Positions 1 to 7,023 of a DNA stretch of 8,748 bases are shown piece by piece. Source of the stretch: an uncultured Clostridium sp. (GTDB taxonomy: Bacteria; Bacillota; Clostridia; Clostridiales; Clostridiaceae); assembly GCF_937920395.1 (NCBI RefSeq), contig NZ_CALEVF010000320.1, positions 1-8,748 on the forward strand, read 5' to 3'. The position numbers were made by a program, and so were the translations under genes. The number at the start of each line of letters is the position of its first letter. The first letter of the stretch is position 1. The notes beneath the pieces were generated by a model. It was not told the origin of the DNA. It saw only the letters and a list, made by a program, of their open reading frames with translations, and ran no database searches.

Positions 1-198
1 CAGAAATTTTTAAGGGAAGTTGATGCTTCTTGTGTTTATGTGAATGCTTCTACAAGATTTACAGATGGCGCAGAATTTGGATTTGGGGCAGAGATAGGAA
101 TTAGCAATCAAAAACTTCATGCTAGAGGTCCAATGGGACTTGAACAACTTACAACTACAAAATATCTTATATATGGAGATGGTCAAGTTAGAGAATAA
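1..198 (+). CDS. proA: Glutamate-5-semialdehyde dehydrogenase (gamma-glutamyl phosphate reductase), C-terminal part
   Basis: This is the last 65 codons of a gene that begins before the window, ending in TAA at 196-198. ProA reduces gamma-glutamyl phosphate to glutamate 5-semialdehyde with NADPH, the second step of proline synthesis in the cytoplasm. The visible residues match the conserved ProA C-terminus: [20 protein letters not shown], then an IGIS segment, the [16 protein letters not shown] block, and a terminal YGDGQVRE. These blocks are highly conserved and quite specific to ProA. The catalytic cysteine and the NADP-binding region lie upstream and cannot be checked. No proB is visible; in many Firmicutes it precedes proA. 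The gene is followed by its own terminator and appears transcriptionally separate from the sugar operon that follows. Confidence 0.93.
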   Translation, partial: QKFLREVDASCVYVNASTRFTDGAEFGFGAEIGISNQKLHARGPMGLEQLTTTKYLIYGDGQVRE

Positions 199-233
199 GG
201 GGTAATCTTAAAGTTAAGAAGTTAGAAAAATTT

Positions 234-282
234 AAAGGCACTAATAATATTATTGTATTTCAATAATATTATTAGTGCCTTT
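234..282 (+). terminator. Long hairpin, probable intrinsic terminator of proA
   Basis: A perfect 22-bp inverted repeat has its left arm at 234-255 and its right arm at 261-282, with a 5-base loop (TATTT). The base of the stem is AAAGGC/GCCTTT and the rest is nearly all A/T. The right arm runs into a short T-tract (TTTT at 280-283), then AAAA. It starts 35 bases after the proA stop, the usual place for a Rho-independent terminator. The stem is longer and more AT-rich than most such terminators. The T-run is short and the flanks are nearly symmetric, so it could also act on the opposite strand. Confidence 0.8.
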
Positions 283-330
283 TAAAATTATTAAACTGAG
301 CATTGAATAGTATTGGCATTATCAATATTC

Positions 331-347
331 ATAAAAACGTTTTCAAA
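331..347. promoter_or_regulatory. LacI/GalR-type operator O1
   Basis: The palindromic core AAAACGTTTT (334-343) is centred on a CpG at 338-339. In the wider context TAAAAACGTTTTCA it differs at one position from a symmetric TGAAAACGTTTTCA. CpG-centred palindromes of this kind are bound by LacI/GalR-family proteins, whose hinge-helix leucine inserts at the central CpG. It lies about 190 bases upstream of the GH65 start, so it would be an auxiliary, possibly looping, site. It could alternatively be a CcpA cre site. Confidence 0.6.
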
Positions 348-350
348 AAA

Positions 351-362
351 CACAATATTGTG
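351..362. promoter_or_regulatory. Perfect 12-bp palindrome, possible operator for an unidentified regulator
   Basis: CACAATATTGTG is perfectly symmetric over 12 bases and begins 8 bases after the O1 core. It lacks the central CpG of the neighbouring sites, so it probably belongs to a different regulator if it is functional. I do not recognise it as a consensus of a named family. Confidence 0.3.
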
Positions 363-414
363 ATACATAGAGGATAAGGTAGAATTTGATAGCAAAACTA
401 TAAAAATAACGATT

Positions 415-428
415 GGAAAGCGTTACAG
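415..428. promoter_or_regulatory. Degenerate LacI-type or cre-like operator O2
   Basis: GGAAAGCGTTACAG is centred on a CpG at 421-422. The left half fits the TGAAANCG pattern well, while the right half is degenerate, so only part of the site is symmetric. It lies 20 bases (about two helical turns) upstream of the centre of O3. It could be a weak site for the local regulator or a cre element for CcpA. The sequence does not decide between them. Confidence 0.4.
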
Positions 429-433
429 ACGAC

Positions 434-462
434 TTGAAAATGTTTTCACTAAAAAGTAAACT
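434..462 (+). promoter_or_regulatory. Candidate sigma-A promoter of the sugar operon
   Basis: A -35 element TTGAAA (434-439) is followed after 17 bases by TAAACT (457-462), a weaker -10 with four of six consensus bases. Initiation would fall near 469, leaving a leader of about 55 bases before the GH65 start. The assignment is supported mainly by the operators: O3 covers the -35 element and O4 lies just after the predicted start. This is the expected arrangement for repression. Such AT-rich DNA offers other loose matches, so the exact boxes are tentative. Confidence 0.45.
435..448. promoter_or_regulatory. LacI/GalR-type operator O3
   Basis: TGAAAATGTTTTCA is symmetric over 12 of 14 positions; only the central dinucleotide is TG rather than CG. 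It overlaps the candidate -35 element at 434-439, so occupancy would block RNA polymerase. It is also one base away from a strong CcpA cre pattern, so catabolite control through the same site is possible. Confidence 0.6.
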
Positions 463-469
463 AAAGTTA

Positions 470-483
470 CAAAAACGTTTCCG
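470..483. promoter_or_regulatory. LacI/GalR-type operator O4
   Basis: CAAAAACGTTTCCG contains the symmetric core AAACGTTT (473-480) around a CpG at 476-477. It sits at or just after the predicted transcription start and 35 bases from the centre of O3. That position would obstruct initiation. The symmetry outside the 8-base core is poor. Confidence 0.5.
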
Positions 484-524
484 TAAAATATCGGAAGGTA
501 TTGGGGAACATGGAGGTGCTTAGT

Positions 525-2807
525 ATGAATTTATGGAAAATTTCATTGGACGAATACAATAGTTATAACAATAGAAAATATGAGACGCTTTTTACATTAG
601 CAAATGGATATAGAGGTATAAGAGGGGCTTTAGAATTTTCATCAAAGGGTAGTAAAGGAAATTATATAGCTGGTATATTTGATAAATCTCAAAGTCAAGT
701 AACGGAAATAGTAAATCTCCAAGATCCTTTAGGGTTCAATATATATATTGAGGATGAGAAAATTGATATTGATGAATGCGGCCTAGATAGCTTCAAAAGG
801 GAATTAAATATGTATAAAGGCATTTTATATACAAGTTTTATTGCTACTACTAAAAAGGGCAAAAGTATAGAAGTTAAATGTGAGAGATTTGTTAGTAGAA
901 ATAAAATTAACAGATGGGCTTCAAAATATGAAATAACACCACTAAATTTTAATGGAAAGGTATTTCTTGAAAACTATATAGATGGTTCAGTAACTAATAG
1001 TGCTTGGGATGTAATGAATAAGACTAAACATTTCAAAGTAAAAAACAACTATGATAGTAATCCAGGTATAGCACTAACTGTAGAGACAAATGACAATAAT
1101 ATAAAAGTTTTAGAGTTAACAACCTTAATGGGTGAAAATGAAAAAGGTAATATATTTAAGAATAGAAAATATAGTGAGTTTGGTGAAATAGTTAGTGAAG
1201 TTTATGAAACATTTATGACAGAAGGTAAAAGCTATACTGTAGTTAAATATGGCATAAGCATTAGCGATAGAGATAGAGGTTTAAAAAGTGATTTATTTAC
1301 AGCTGGAACTAAAGAATTAAAGGGTTTTATGAAAGATGGATATGATGTAGAAATTAAAAAACATATAATAATTTGGGAAAAAATATGGAATGAAATAGAC
1401 ATAAATATTGATGGAGATGAAAAAGCTCAACTAGGTATAAGATTCAATTTGTTTCAACTAGCATCTTCTGCATATGAAGGGGATACTACTGTAAGTATAG
1501 CAGCAAAAGGGCTTCATGGTGAAGGTTATAAAGGTCATGTTTTCTGGGATACTGAAGTGTTCATGCTGCCTTTCTTTATATACACAAGGCCAGATGTTGC
1601 GAAGGCACTGCTAATGTATAGATATAATACCCTACAAGGTGCAAGAAAGAATGCTGAAACGACTGGCTATAAAGGAGCAAGATTCGCATGGGAAGCGGCA
1701 GATGAAGGAATTGAGGTTACACCAAAGTGGGGATTTGATTATGATGGCAATGCGGTTAGAATTTGGACCGGAGATGAGGAATATCATATAAATTCTGACA
1801 TTGCATTTGGTATTGTTGAGTATTATAGAGCAACTAACGACAAGGAATTCATTGTGAATCAAGGCATTGAAATATTACTTGATACAGCTAAATTCTGGCA
1901 AAGCAGAGTGGAATACAATAAAGGCCAAGATAGGTATGAAATAAGCTCAGTAATAGGACCAGATGAGTTTCATGAGCACGTTGACAATAATGTATTTACA
2001 AATTACTTAGCTAAATGGAATATAGAAAAAGCATTGTTTTTTAAAGATTGGTTGAAGGCTGAGGATAATCTTAAGTACAAGGTGCTTTGTTCAAAACTAG
2101 GACTTAATGAAGAGGATTTTAATGAGTGGGAGATAATTTATAAAAAGATATATATCCCAAAGAGTGAAGACGGAATGATAATTGAGCAATTTGAGGGATA
2201 TTTCGATTTAGCAGATATAGAAATTTCAAAGTATGATGAGAATGAAATGCCCATATGGCCAGATTTTAAAGGGAACAAGTTAGGAGAAACACAACTTTTA
2301 AAACAAGCAGATGTTGCTCAATTAATGATTATGCTTCCTGAAGAGTTTTCAGAAGATGTTAAAAAATTGAACTATGAATATTATGAGCAAAGAACAATGC
2401 ACAAGTCGTCTTTAAGTCCTTCTATGTATTCAATATTGGGACTTGCAGTAGGAGATAGGCAAAATGCTTATAAATACTTTATGAAGGCTATATATACAGA
2501 TTTAGAAGATAATCAAGGAAATACAGATTTTGGTCTACATGCAGCCGCTGCAGGAGGATCATGGCAAAGTGCTATTTTTGGATTTGTAGGATTAAGAGTT
2601 AATAAAGAAGGCATATTAAACATAAATCCATGGTTGCCAGAGCAATGGGAGGGGTTATCCTTTAATATTAATTGGAAAAATTCAAGAGTAGGTATTTCAA
2701 TATCAAAAGATAAAATAGAAGTAAATTCAACTGGCGATTTATCATTAATTATATATGATAAGAAATATTTTATTTCTGATAAACATCATTTAATAGTTGC
2801 AAGATAA
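525..2807 (+). CDS. Glycoside hydrolase family 65 disaccharide phosphorylase (maltose/kojibiose/nigerose/trehalose phosphorylase type)
   Basis: This cytoplasmic enzyme of 760 residues should phosphorolyse an alpha-linked glucose disaccharide with inversion, giving beta-glucose 1-phosphate and a free sugar. The length is typical of GH65. A beta-sandwich N-terminal domain (about 1-270) precedes an (alpha/alpha)6 barrel and a small C-terminal domain. Visible family motifs are HGEGYKGHVFWDTE (331-344), GPDEFHEH (478-485), KQAD (593-596), HKSSLSPS (626-633) and HAAAAGGSW (672-680). By motif match, E481 corresponds to the general acid (E487 in Lactobacillus brevis maltose phosphorylase). H672 and the serine-rich 628-633 segment fit the phosphate site. 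The ATG at 525 is chosen because GGAGGTG (512-518) precedes it at good spacing; an in-frame TTG at 501 lacks a site. Neighbouring transporter and beta-phosphoglucomutase genes support the role. The disaccharide specificity cannot be read off. Confidence 0.9.
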   Translation: MNLWKISLDEYNSYNNRKYETLFTLANGYRGIRGALEFSSKGSKGNYIAGIFDKSQSQVTEIVNLQDPLGFNIYIEDEKIDIDECGLDSFKRELNMYKGILYTSFIATTKKGKSIEVKCERFVSRNKINRWASKYEITPLNFNGKVFLENYIDGSVTNSAWDVMNKTKHFKVKNNYDSNPGIALTVETNDNNIKVLELTTLMGENEKGNIFKNRKYSEFGEIVSEVYETFMTEGKSYTVVKYGISISDRDRGLKSDLFTAGTKELKGFMKDGYDVEIKKHIIIWEKIWNEIDINIDGDEKAQLGIRFNLFQLASSAYEGDTTVSIAAKGLHGEGYKGHVFWDTEVFMLPFFIYTRPDVAKALLMYRYNTLQGARKNAETTGYKGARFAWEAADEGIEVTPKWGFDYDGNAVRIWTGDEEYHINSDIAFGIVEYYRATNDKEFIVNQGIEILLDTAKFWQSRVEYNKGQDRYEISSVIGPDEFHEHVDNNVFTNYLAKWNIEKALFFKDWLKAEDNLKYKVLCSKLGLNEEDFNEWEIIYKKIYIPKSEDGMIIEQFEGYFDLADIEISKYDENEMPIWPDFKGNKLGETQLLKQADVAQLMIMLPEEFSEDVKKLNYEYYEQRTMHKSSLSPSMYSILGLAVGDRQNAYKYFMKAIYTDLEDNQGNTDFGLHAAAAGGSWQSAIFGFVGLRVNKEGILNINPWLPEQWEGLSFNINWKNSRVGISISKDKIEVNSTGDLSLIIYDKKYFISDKHHLIVAR

Positions 2808-2866
2808 TAGAAAAGGTGGAGAATAGTACTTATAGAATAAATTTCGTGAGATGAAAGGAAAACAAA

Positions 2867-3877
2867 ATGGAGAAAAAAGGTATTACTATAAAAGATGTTG
2901 CAAAACAAGCAGGGGTATCTATAAGTACTGTATCTAGAGCATTTAATAATTATGCTGACATAAGCGAATTAACTAGAAAAAACATATTAGAAGTTGCAGA
3001 AAATTTAGGATATAGGCCAAACATAGTTGCTAGAAGTTTGAGCGGAACAAAGAATTATAGATTAGGAATATTGGTGGAAGATTACAATGAAGGAGATTAT
3101 ATAATATATGAAATGTTAATGGCATTTAAGTCAGTGGTTTCAGATTACGGGTATGAAACCGTAATACTTTCTACAACCTCTGATATGCAAAAGGGAAAGA
3201 AACTTGAAAAACTATTTCAGGAAAAACATTTAGATGGGGCTTTAATACTAGGACTTAAAATGACAGATGATTATTTTAGGCAATTGGAAAATATGTCCTA
3301 TCCTTGCGTTTTACACGACATATTCATAAAAAACCCAAAAGTAGGTTGCGTCGGTGTTGATAATATAAAAGGATCAATAATTGCTGTAGAGCATCTTTTG
3401 AAGCAAGGCCATACAAAAATTGGGTTTATAAATGGGCATAAGGATGCTTTAGTTAGCTATGAGCGATTAGATGGGTATTATTTGGCACTTAGTAGAAAAG
3501 GTATTAATATTGAAGAAGATCTTATAGTTAGTGGTGGGTTCTCCTATGAAGGAGGAAAAACTGCTGTGGTGGAGCTTATTAAAAATCATAAAGATATAAC
3601 AGCAATATATTGTGCCAGTGATTTAATGGCTCTTGGAGCAATAGAGGGTTTAAGGGATATGGGATATGACATACCAAAGGATATATCTATAATAGGCTTC
3701 GATGATATTAACTTATGCAATTTTGTTACACCTAAACTTACAAGTATTAGACAGGATAGAGAAAAAATAGGCAAAACTGCAGCTAATTTAATTTTAAGTA
3801 TAATATCACAGCAGTATTTAGGTCGAATCATTTTAGAACCTGAGCTAATTGAAAGAGAATCATCAATTAAAATATAA
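2867..3877 (+). CDS. LacI/GalR-family transcriptional regulator of the sugar operon
   Basis: A 336-residue regulator of the usual length for the family. The N-terminal helix-turn-helix (residues 7-27) contains ITIKDVAKQAGVS and STVSRAFN. The hinge helix follows (YRPNIVARSLSG, 49-60), with L58 in the position of the leucine that intercalates at the operator centre. The remainder has the periplasmic-binding-protein-like fold that senses a small ligand; VGVDNIKGSIIAVEHLLKQG and the IIGFDDINLC stretch are typical. AAAGG at 2854-2858 serves ATG 2867. It lies 59 bases after the phosphorylase, second in the operon, so control of its own operon through the CpG-centred sites at 331-483 is likely. The effector is unknown; the imported disaccharide or a sugar phosphate are candidates. 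Family fold is certain, target and effector are inferred. Confidence 0.9.
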   Translation: MEKKGITIKDVAKQAGVSISTVSRAFNNYADISELTRKNILEVAENLGYRPNIVARSLSGTKNYRLGILVEDYNEGDYIIYEMLMAFKSVVSDYGYETVILSTTSDMQKGKKLEKLFQEKHLDGALILGLKMTDDYFRQLENMSYPCVLHDIFIKNPKVGCVGVDNIKGSIIAVEHLLKQGHTKIGFINGHKDALVSYERLDGYYLALSRKGINIEEDLIVSGGFSYEGGKTAVVELIKNHKDITAIYCASDLMALGAIEGLRDMGYDIPKDISIIGFDDINLCNFVTPKLTSIRQDREKIGKTAANLILSIISQQYLGRIILEPELIERESSIKI

Positions 3878-3878
3878 A
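3849..3878 (+). promoter_or_regulatory. Candidate internal promoter ahead of the binding-protein gene
   Basis: TTGAAA (3849-3854) and TATAAA (3873-3878) are separated by 18 bases, each with five of six consensus positions. The -10 overlaps the stop codon of the regulator gene and would start transcription near 3885, about 28 bases before the lipoprotein ATG. It could give extra binding-protein mRNA. In such AT-rich DNA a chance match is quite possible, and no operator-like palindrome with a central CpG is nearby. Confidence 0.35.
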
Positions 3879-3912
3879 TTAATAACTAATAATTAATTGG
3901 GGGGAAATATAA

Positions 3913-5136
3913 ATGAAAAGAAATCGTATAATTGCATTAGTATGTTCAGTAGCGTTAACAGCTACAATGTTTGGTGGTTGTGGTAGTAAGACTAAAACGG
4001 CTACCACAAGTGGACCAGTTACTTTAAAAGTTCAAATATGGGGTTCATCGCCTGCAGAATCAAAGCTTATTGATGGTCAAATAGCTGCATTTAATACAGA
4101 AAATAAGAGTAAAAAGATTACACTTAAAAAGGAAGTTGCTGTAGGAGATTATAATCAAGTTATGCAGACTAAAATAGCAGCTAAGACAGAAACTGATTTA
4201 TATTATTTAGATTCTTCTCTTGCATCATCTTTTATTGATAAAGGCGTAGTTGCACCTTTAGACGAGTATTTGGATAAAGAAGATTTAAAGGATTTTTATC
4301 CTAATCTATTAGAAGGATTTCAAAAGGACGGTAAAACATATGGTCTGCCAAAAGATTATAATTCATTAGGAATTTTTTATAATAAGAAGATGTTTAAAGA
4401 CGCTGGAATTACAACACCTCCAAAAACTTGGGCAGAATTTGAAGAGGTAGCTAAAAAGTTAACAAAGGGCAAGGTAAAAGCACTATCACTACCAGATGAC
4501 TCGGCAAGATTTGCTCCGTTCATGTTCCAAGCAGGTGGTAAAATTGTTGATAAAGAAAAAATGGTATTTAATTCTCCAGAAGCTGTAAAAGGATTCGAAT
4601 ATTATTATTCAATGTTTAAAAAAGGATATGCAGCATTTCCAAAGGAGTTAGGAGATGGATGGCCTGGTGATTCTCTAGCTGCTCAAAAGGTTGCTATGGT
4701 AATTGAAGGCGGATGGATGATACCATTTATGAAGGAAAAAGCACCATCAGTTGAATATGGCATTGCAGAACTTCCAAAAGGAGAAAAACAAGGTAATTTG
4801 TTATTTACAGTTGCATATTCAATGAGTAAAAACACAAAACATCCTAAAGAGGCAGCGGAGGCTATTAAATTCTTAACAGGTAAAAAATCACAAGAAATGG
4901 TAGCAAATTCTGGACTTGCAATACCAACAAGAAAATCAATGGGAACTGTATTTACAGATAAATTCCCAGAAAGAAAAGCATTAGTAGATGGAACAAAGTA
5001 TGCAAATGTATTTTCTTATGGTACGAAATTTGCTAAAATTAATCTTGAACTTGGAAAAGCAGGTGAAAGAATTAGACTTGGGAAAACCCCAGATGGTAAA
5101 ACAGCATTAGATGATGCACTAAAAGCAGCACAATAA
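3913..5136 (+). CDS. ABC transporter sugar-binding lipoprotein (family 1 extracellular solute-binding protein)
   Basis: A 407-residue extracytoplasmic receptor that should deliver a sugar to the permeases encoded next. The N-terminus has a basic start (MKRNR), a hydrophobic segment (6-20) and a loose lipobox FGGC. C23 would be lipid-modified after signal peptidase II cleavage, anchoring it to the outer face of the membrane. Family 1 (MalE-like) features are the start of the mature domain LKVQIWG, YGLPKDYNSLGIFYNKKMF (from 143) followed by a PPKTWAEFEEVAKKL segment, and VIEGGWM (near 263-269), which contributes to ligand binding in relatives. A strong GGGGGG run at 3899-3904 precedes the ATG. 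A hairpin follows the gene and may favour its expression over the permeases. The sugar bound is inferred from the operon to be an alpha-glucobiose. Confidence 0.9.
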   Translation: MKRNRIIALVCSVALTATMFGGCGSKTKTATTSGPVTLKVQIWGSSPAESKLIDGQIAAFNTENKSKKITLKKEVAVGDYNQVMQTKIAAKTETDLYYLDSSLASSFIDKGVVAPLDEYLDKEDLKDFYPNLLEGFQKDGKTYGLPKDYNSLGIFYNKKMFKDAGITTPPKTWAEFEEVAKKLTKGKVKALSLPDDSARFAPFMFQAGGKIVDKEKMVFNSPEAVKGFEYYYSMFKKGYAAFPKELGDGWPGDSLAAQKVAMVIEGGWMIPFMKEKAPSVEYGIAELPKGEKQGNLLFTVAYSMSKNTKHPKEAAEAIKFLTGKKSQEMVANSGLAIPTRKSMGTVFTDKFPERKALVDGTKYANVFSYGTKFAKINLELGKAGERIRLGKTPDGKTALDDALKAAQ

Positions 5137-5143
5137 TACTAGG

Positions 5144-5174
5144 ATAGGAAGCATGATTTCTTGCTTCCTATTTT
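5144..5174 (+). terminator. Hairpin between binding-protein and permease genes, possible partial terminator
   Basis: A 10-bp perfect stem (5144-5153 with 5162-5171; ATAGGAAGCA pairing with TGCTTCCTAT) has an 8-base loop and ends in TTTT (5171-5174). It starts 8 bases after the binding-protein stop and ends just before the Shine-Dalgarno of the first permease. The T-tract is short, so read-through is expected. Such hairpins in transporter operons can lower permease expression relative to the binding protein or protect the upstream mRNA end. Confidence 0.55.
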
Positions 5175-5190
5175 AAAAAGGAGGGAAAAT

Positions 5191-6147
5191 ATGTTCTCAT
5201 TAAAAACACCCACCGGAAATAAAGCTATAAAAAGAAAACAAAGGCCAAAAGGATTTTTTACTAATAGGACTAGAGAAAAGCTAGATGGATGGTTATTTGT
5301 GGCTCCTTTTGTAATTTCTGCCTTAATATTTTTAATAGGTCCCGTAATTGTAGCTTTTATATTAAGTTTTAAGGAGTATTCACTACTCGACCAAACAACA
5401 ATTTTAAGTGCAAAAAATGTAGGACTTACTAATTATATGAAAGTAATAAAGGACCCTATATTTATAAAAGCATTGAAGAATACTTTTATTTATTCATTAT
5501 GTGCTGTACCACTTCAGTTAATTATAGCGTTGTTACTTGCATTAGTAGTGGATTCTAAGATTAAGGCAAAGGCATTTTTTAGAGTAGCTTATTATATACC
5601 AACTCTAACATCTGCTGTTGCAGTATCACTTATATTTCTATTCTTATTTAAAGTTGATGGACTATTTACTAGGTTTCTGACAATATTTGGTGTAGCTCCA
5701 AGAAGTTGGTTTCAGGATCCTAAATTTGCATTGGGTGCTATTGTCCTAATGGCTGTGTGGTCGTCAGTTGGAGTTTACATGATAATATTTTTATCAGGAC
5801 TTCAAGAAATTCCAGAAACATTATATGAGGCTGCAGAAATAGATGGAGCAAATAAATTTAAAAGGTTCTTTAAAATAACACTACCTTTGATTAAACCAAC
5901 GTTTTTCTTTAATTTAGTAATATCTGTTATAGGAACTCTTCAAATGTTTGATCAATCATATATAATCTCTGGTGGAAACGGAGGACCTTTAGACAGTACT
6001 ATGACTGTAGTTTTATACTTATACAATAAAGCGTTTAAAGAATCCGAAATGGGTTATGCATCAGCTATAGCATTTGTGCTTTTTGCCATAATATTTACAC
6101 TAACATTAATTGAAAAGAAAATATTCAAAGAGGAAGAAGCAAATTAG
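5191..6147 (+). CDS. ABC transporter permease, MalF type (sugar import)
   Basis: A 318-residue membrane protein forming one half of the sugar-importer channel. A basic cytoplasmic N-terminus rich in K/R (about 1-33) leads into the first membrane segment (34-60, LFVAPFVISALIFLIGPVIV). Several further hydrophobic segments follow. The cytoplasmic EAA loop, which docks on the ATPase, is clear: EAAEIDG (213-219), then the spaced FKITLPLIKP. Length and layout fit the shorter MalF/UgpA/LacF-like proteins of Gram-positive bacteria. The start is ATG 5191 because AAAAAGGAGGG (5176-5186) sits directly upstream. An in-frame TTG at 5161 lies inside the preceding hairpin and lacks a site. It is 12 bases from the second permease and would heterodimerise with it. 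No ATPase gene lies here. Confidence 0.93.
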   Translation: MFSLKTPTGNKAIKRKQRPKGFFTNRTREKLDGWLFVAPFVISALIFLIGPVIVAFILSFKEYSLLDQTTILSAKNVGLTNYMKVIKDPIFIKALKNTFIYSLCAVPLQLIIALLLALVVDSKIKAKAFFRVAYYIPTLTSAVAVSLIFLFLFKVDGLFTRFLTIFGVAPRSWFQDPKFALGAIVLMAVWSSVGVYMIIFLSGLQEIPETLYEAAEIDGANKFKRFFKITLPLIKPTFFFNLVISVIGTLQMFDQSYIISGGNGGPLDSTMTVVLYLYNKAFKESEMGYASAIAFVLFAIIFTLTLIEKKIFKEEEAN

Positions 6148-6159
6148 GGAGGTAGAGTT

Positions 6160-6987
6160 ATGAAAAAAAGAAAAAAAGTATCCCCAGTTAGAATATTATT
6201 TTATTTAATACTAATATTATACTCTGTAATAACTCTTGGGCCATTCTTATGGAGTTTTATTATTTCACTTAAACCATCCTCAGAAACTAACACCCTTTCA
6301 GTGAATTTAAGTACATTATCTTTTAAAAACTATAAGTATATATTTGAGAACTTTCCTTTTACAAGGTGGATGCTTAATAGTGTTTTCATTGCATTAGTGT
6401 GCACCATTGGAAATTTAGTATTTAATTCAATGGCTGGATATGCTTTAGCAAGAATTAATTTTCCTGGAAAAAAGACTATTTTTTTAGCAGTTCTAGGAAT
6501 GATGATGATACCTGGACAGGTAGTTATGGTACCTACATACATGATACTAAGTAAGCTCGGATGGATTAATACATACAAAGGGCTTACAATACCATTCTTA
6601 ACAAGTATGTTTGGTGTGTTTTTAATGAGGCAATTTTTCTTAACTATACCTAAGGAACTAGAAGAATCCGCAGCTATAGATGGATTGAGTAGATTTGGAA
6701 CATTTTTTAAAATAATAATACCTACTGCAACCACAGCATTAACAACACAATTTATATTGATGTTTACAGGTAACTGGAATAGTTTCTTGTGGCCAAACTT
6801 ATTAACAGCATCAGACGAAATGTACACATTGCCTGTTGGTTTAAACTCCTTTTATGGGCAGTATTTTCAAATGTGGGATCAAGTTTTAGCTGGAGCAATG
6901 TTAATATCATTACCTATGATATTAGTATTTTTAATATTCCAAAAGAACTTTATTAAAGGTATTGCCAGCACAGGTGGTAAAGAATAA
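6160..6987 (+). CDS. ABC transporter permease, MalG type (sugar import)
   Basis: A 275-residue integral membrane protein, the second half of the importer channel. A lysine/arginine-rich start (MKKRKKVS) precedes a first membrane segment (about 12-35). A periplasm-side region follows with LSTLSFKNYKYIFENFPF, which is typical of MalG-like proteins. More membrane segments come next, and the EAA-like ATPase-docking loop is at 168-175 (EESAAIDG) with the following FKIIIP. The C-terminus FQKNFIKGIASTGGKE resembles the MalG tail that contacts the ATPase. GGGAGG at 6147-6152 gives a strong ribosome site; the gap after the first permease is only 12 bases, indicating co-translation on one mRNA. The family assignment is firm and the transported sugar is inferred. 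Confidence 0.93.
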   Translation: MKKRKKVSPVRILFYLILILYSVITLGPFLWSFIISLKPSSETNTLSVNLSTLSFKNYKYIFENFPFTRWMLNSVFIALVCTIGNLVFNSMAGYALARINFPGKKTIFLAVLGMMMIPGQVVMVPTYMILSKLGWINTYKGLTIPFLTSMFGVFLMRQFFLTIPKELEESAAIDGLSRFGTFFKIIIPTATTALTTQFILMFTGNWNSFLWPNLLTASDEMYTLPVGLNSFYGQYFQMWDQVLAGAMLISLPMILVFLIFQKNFIKGIASTGGKE

Positions 6988-7023
6988 AAAGACAAAGAAT
7001 AAATATTTCACGGAGGTATTAGA

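Noticed and set aside
501..524. In-frame TTG start extending the GH65 protein by 8 residues
   Set aside because: The extension crosses the GGAGGTG ribosome site that correctly serves ATG 525, and GH65 proteins normally begin near the NLWKI-type segment.
3877..3898. AATTAAT/ATTAATT inverted repeat before the binding-protein gene
   Set aside because: It is a 7-bp all-A/T stem with no T-tract, too weak to be a terminator and easily expected by chance at this composition.
5161..5190. In-frame TTG start extending the first permease by 10 residues
   Set aside because: It lies in the hairpin and across the Shine-Dalgarno of ATG 5191, and has no ribosome site of its own.
6330..6827. 165-codon open frame on the minus strand inside the second permease gene
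   Set aside because: It lies entirely opposite a well-supported permease, shows no recognisable domain, and open antisense frames are common in AT-rich genes. Similar minus-strand frames at 1632-1862, 3586-3831 and 7089-7445 were rejected for the same reason.
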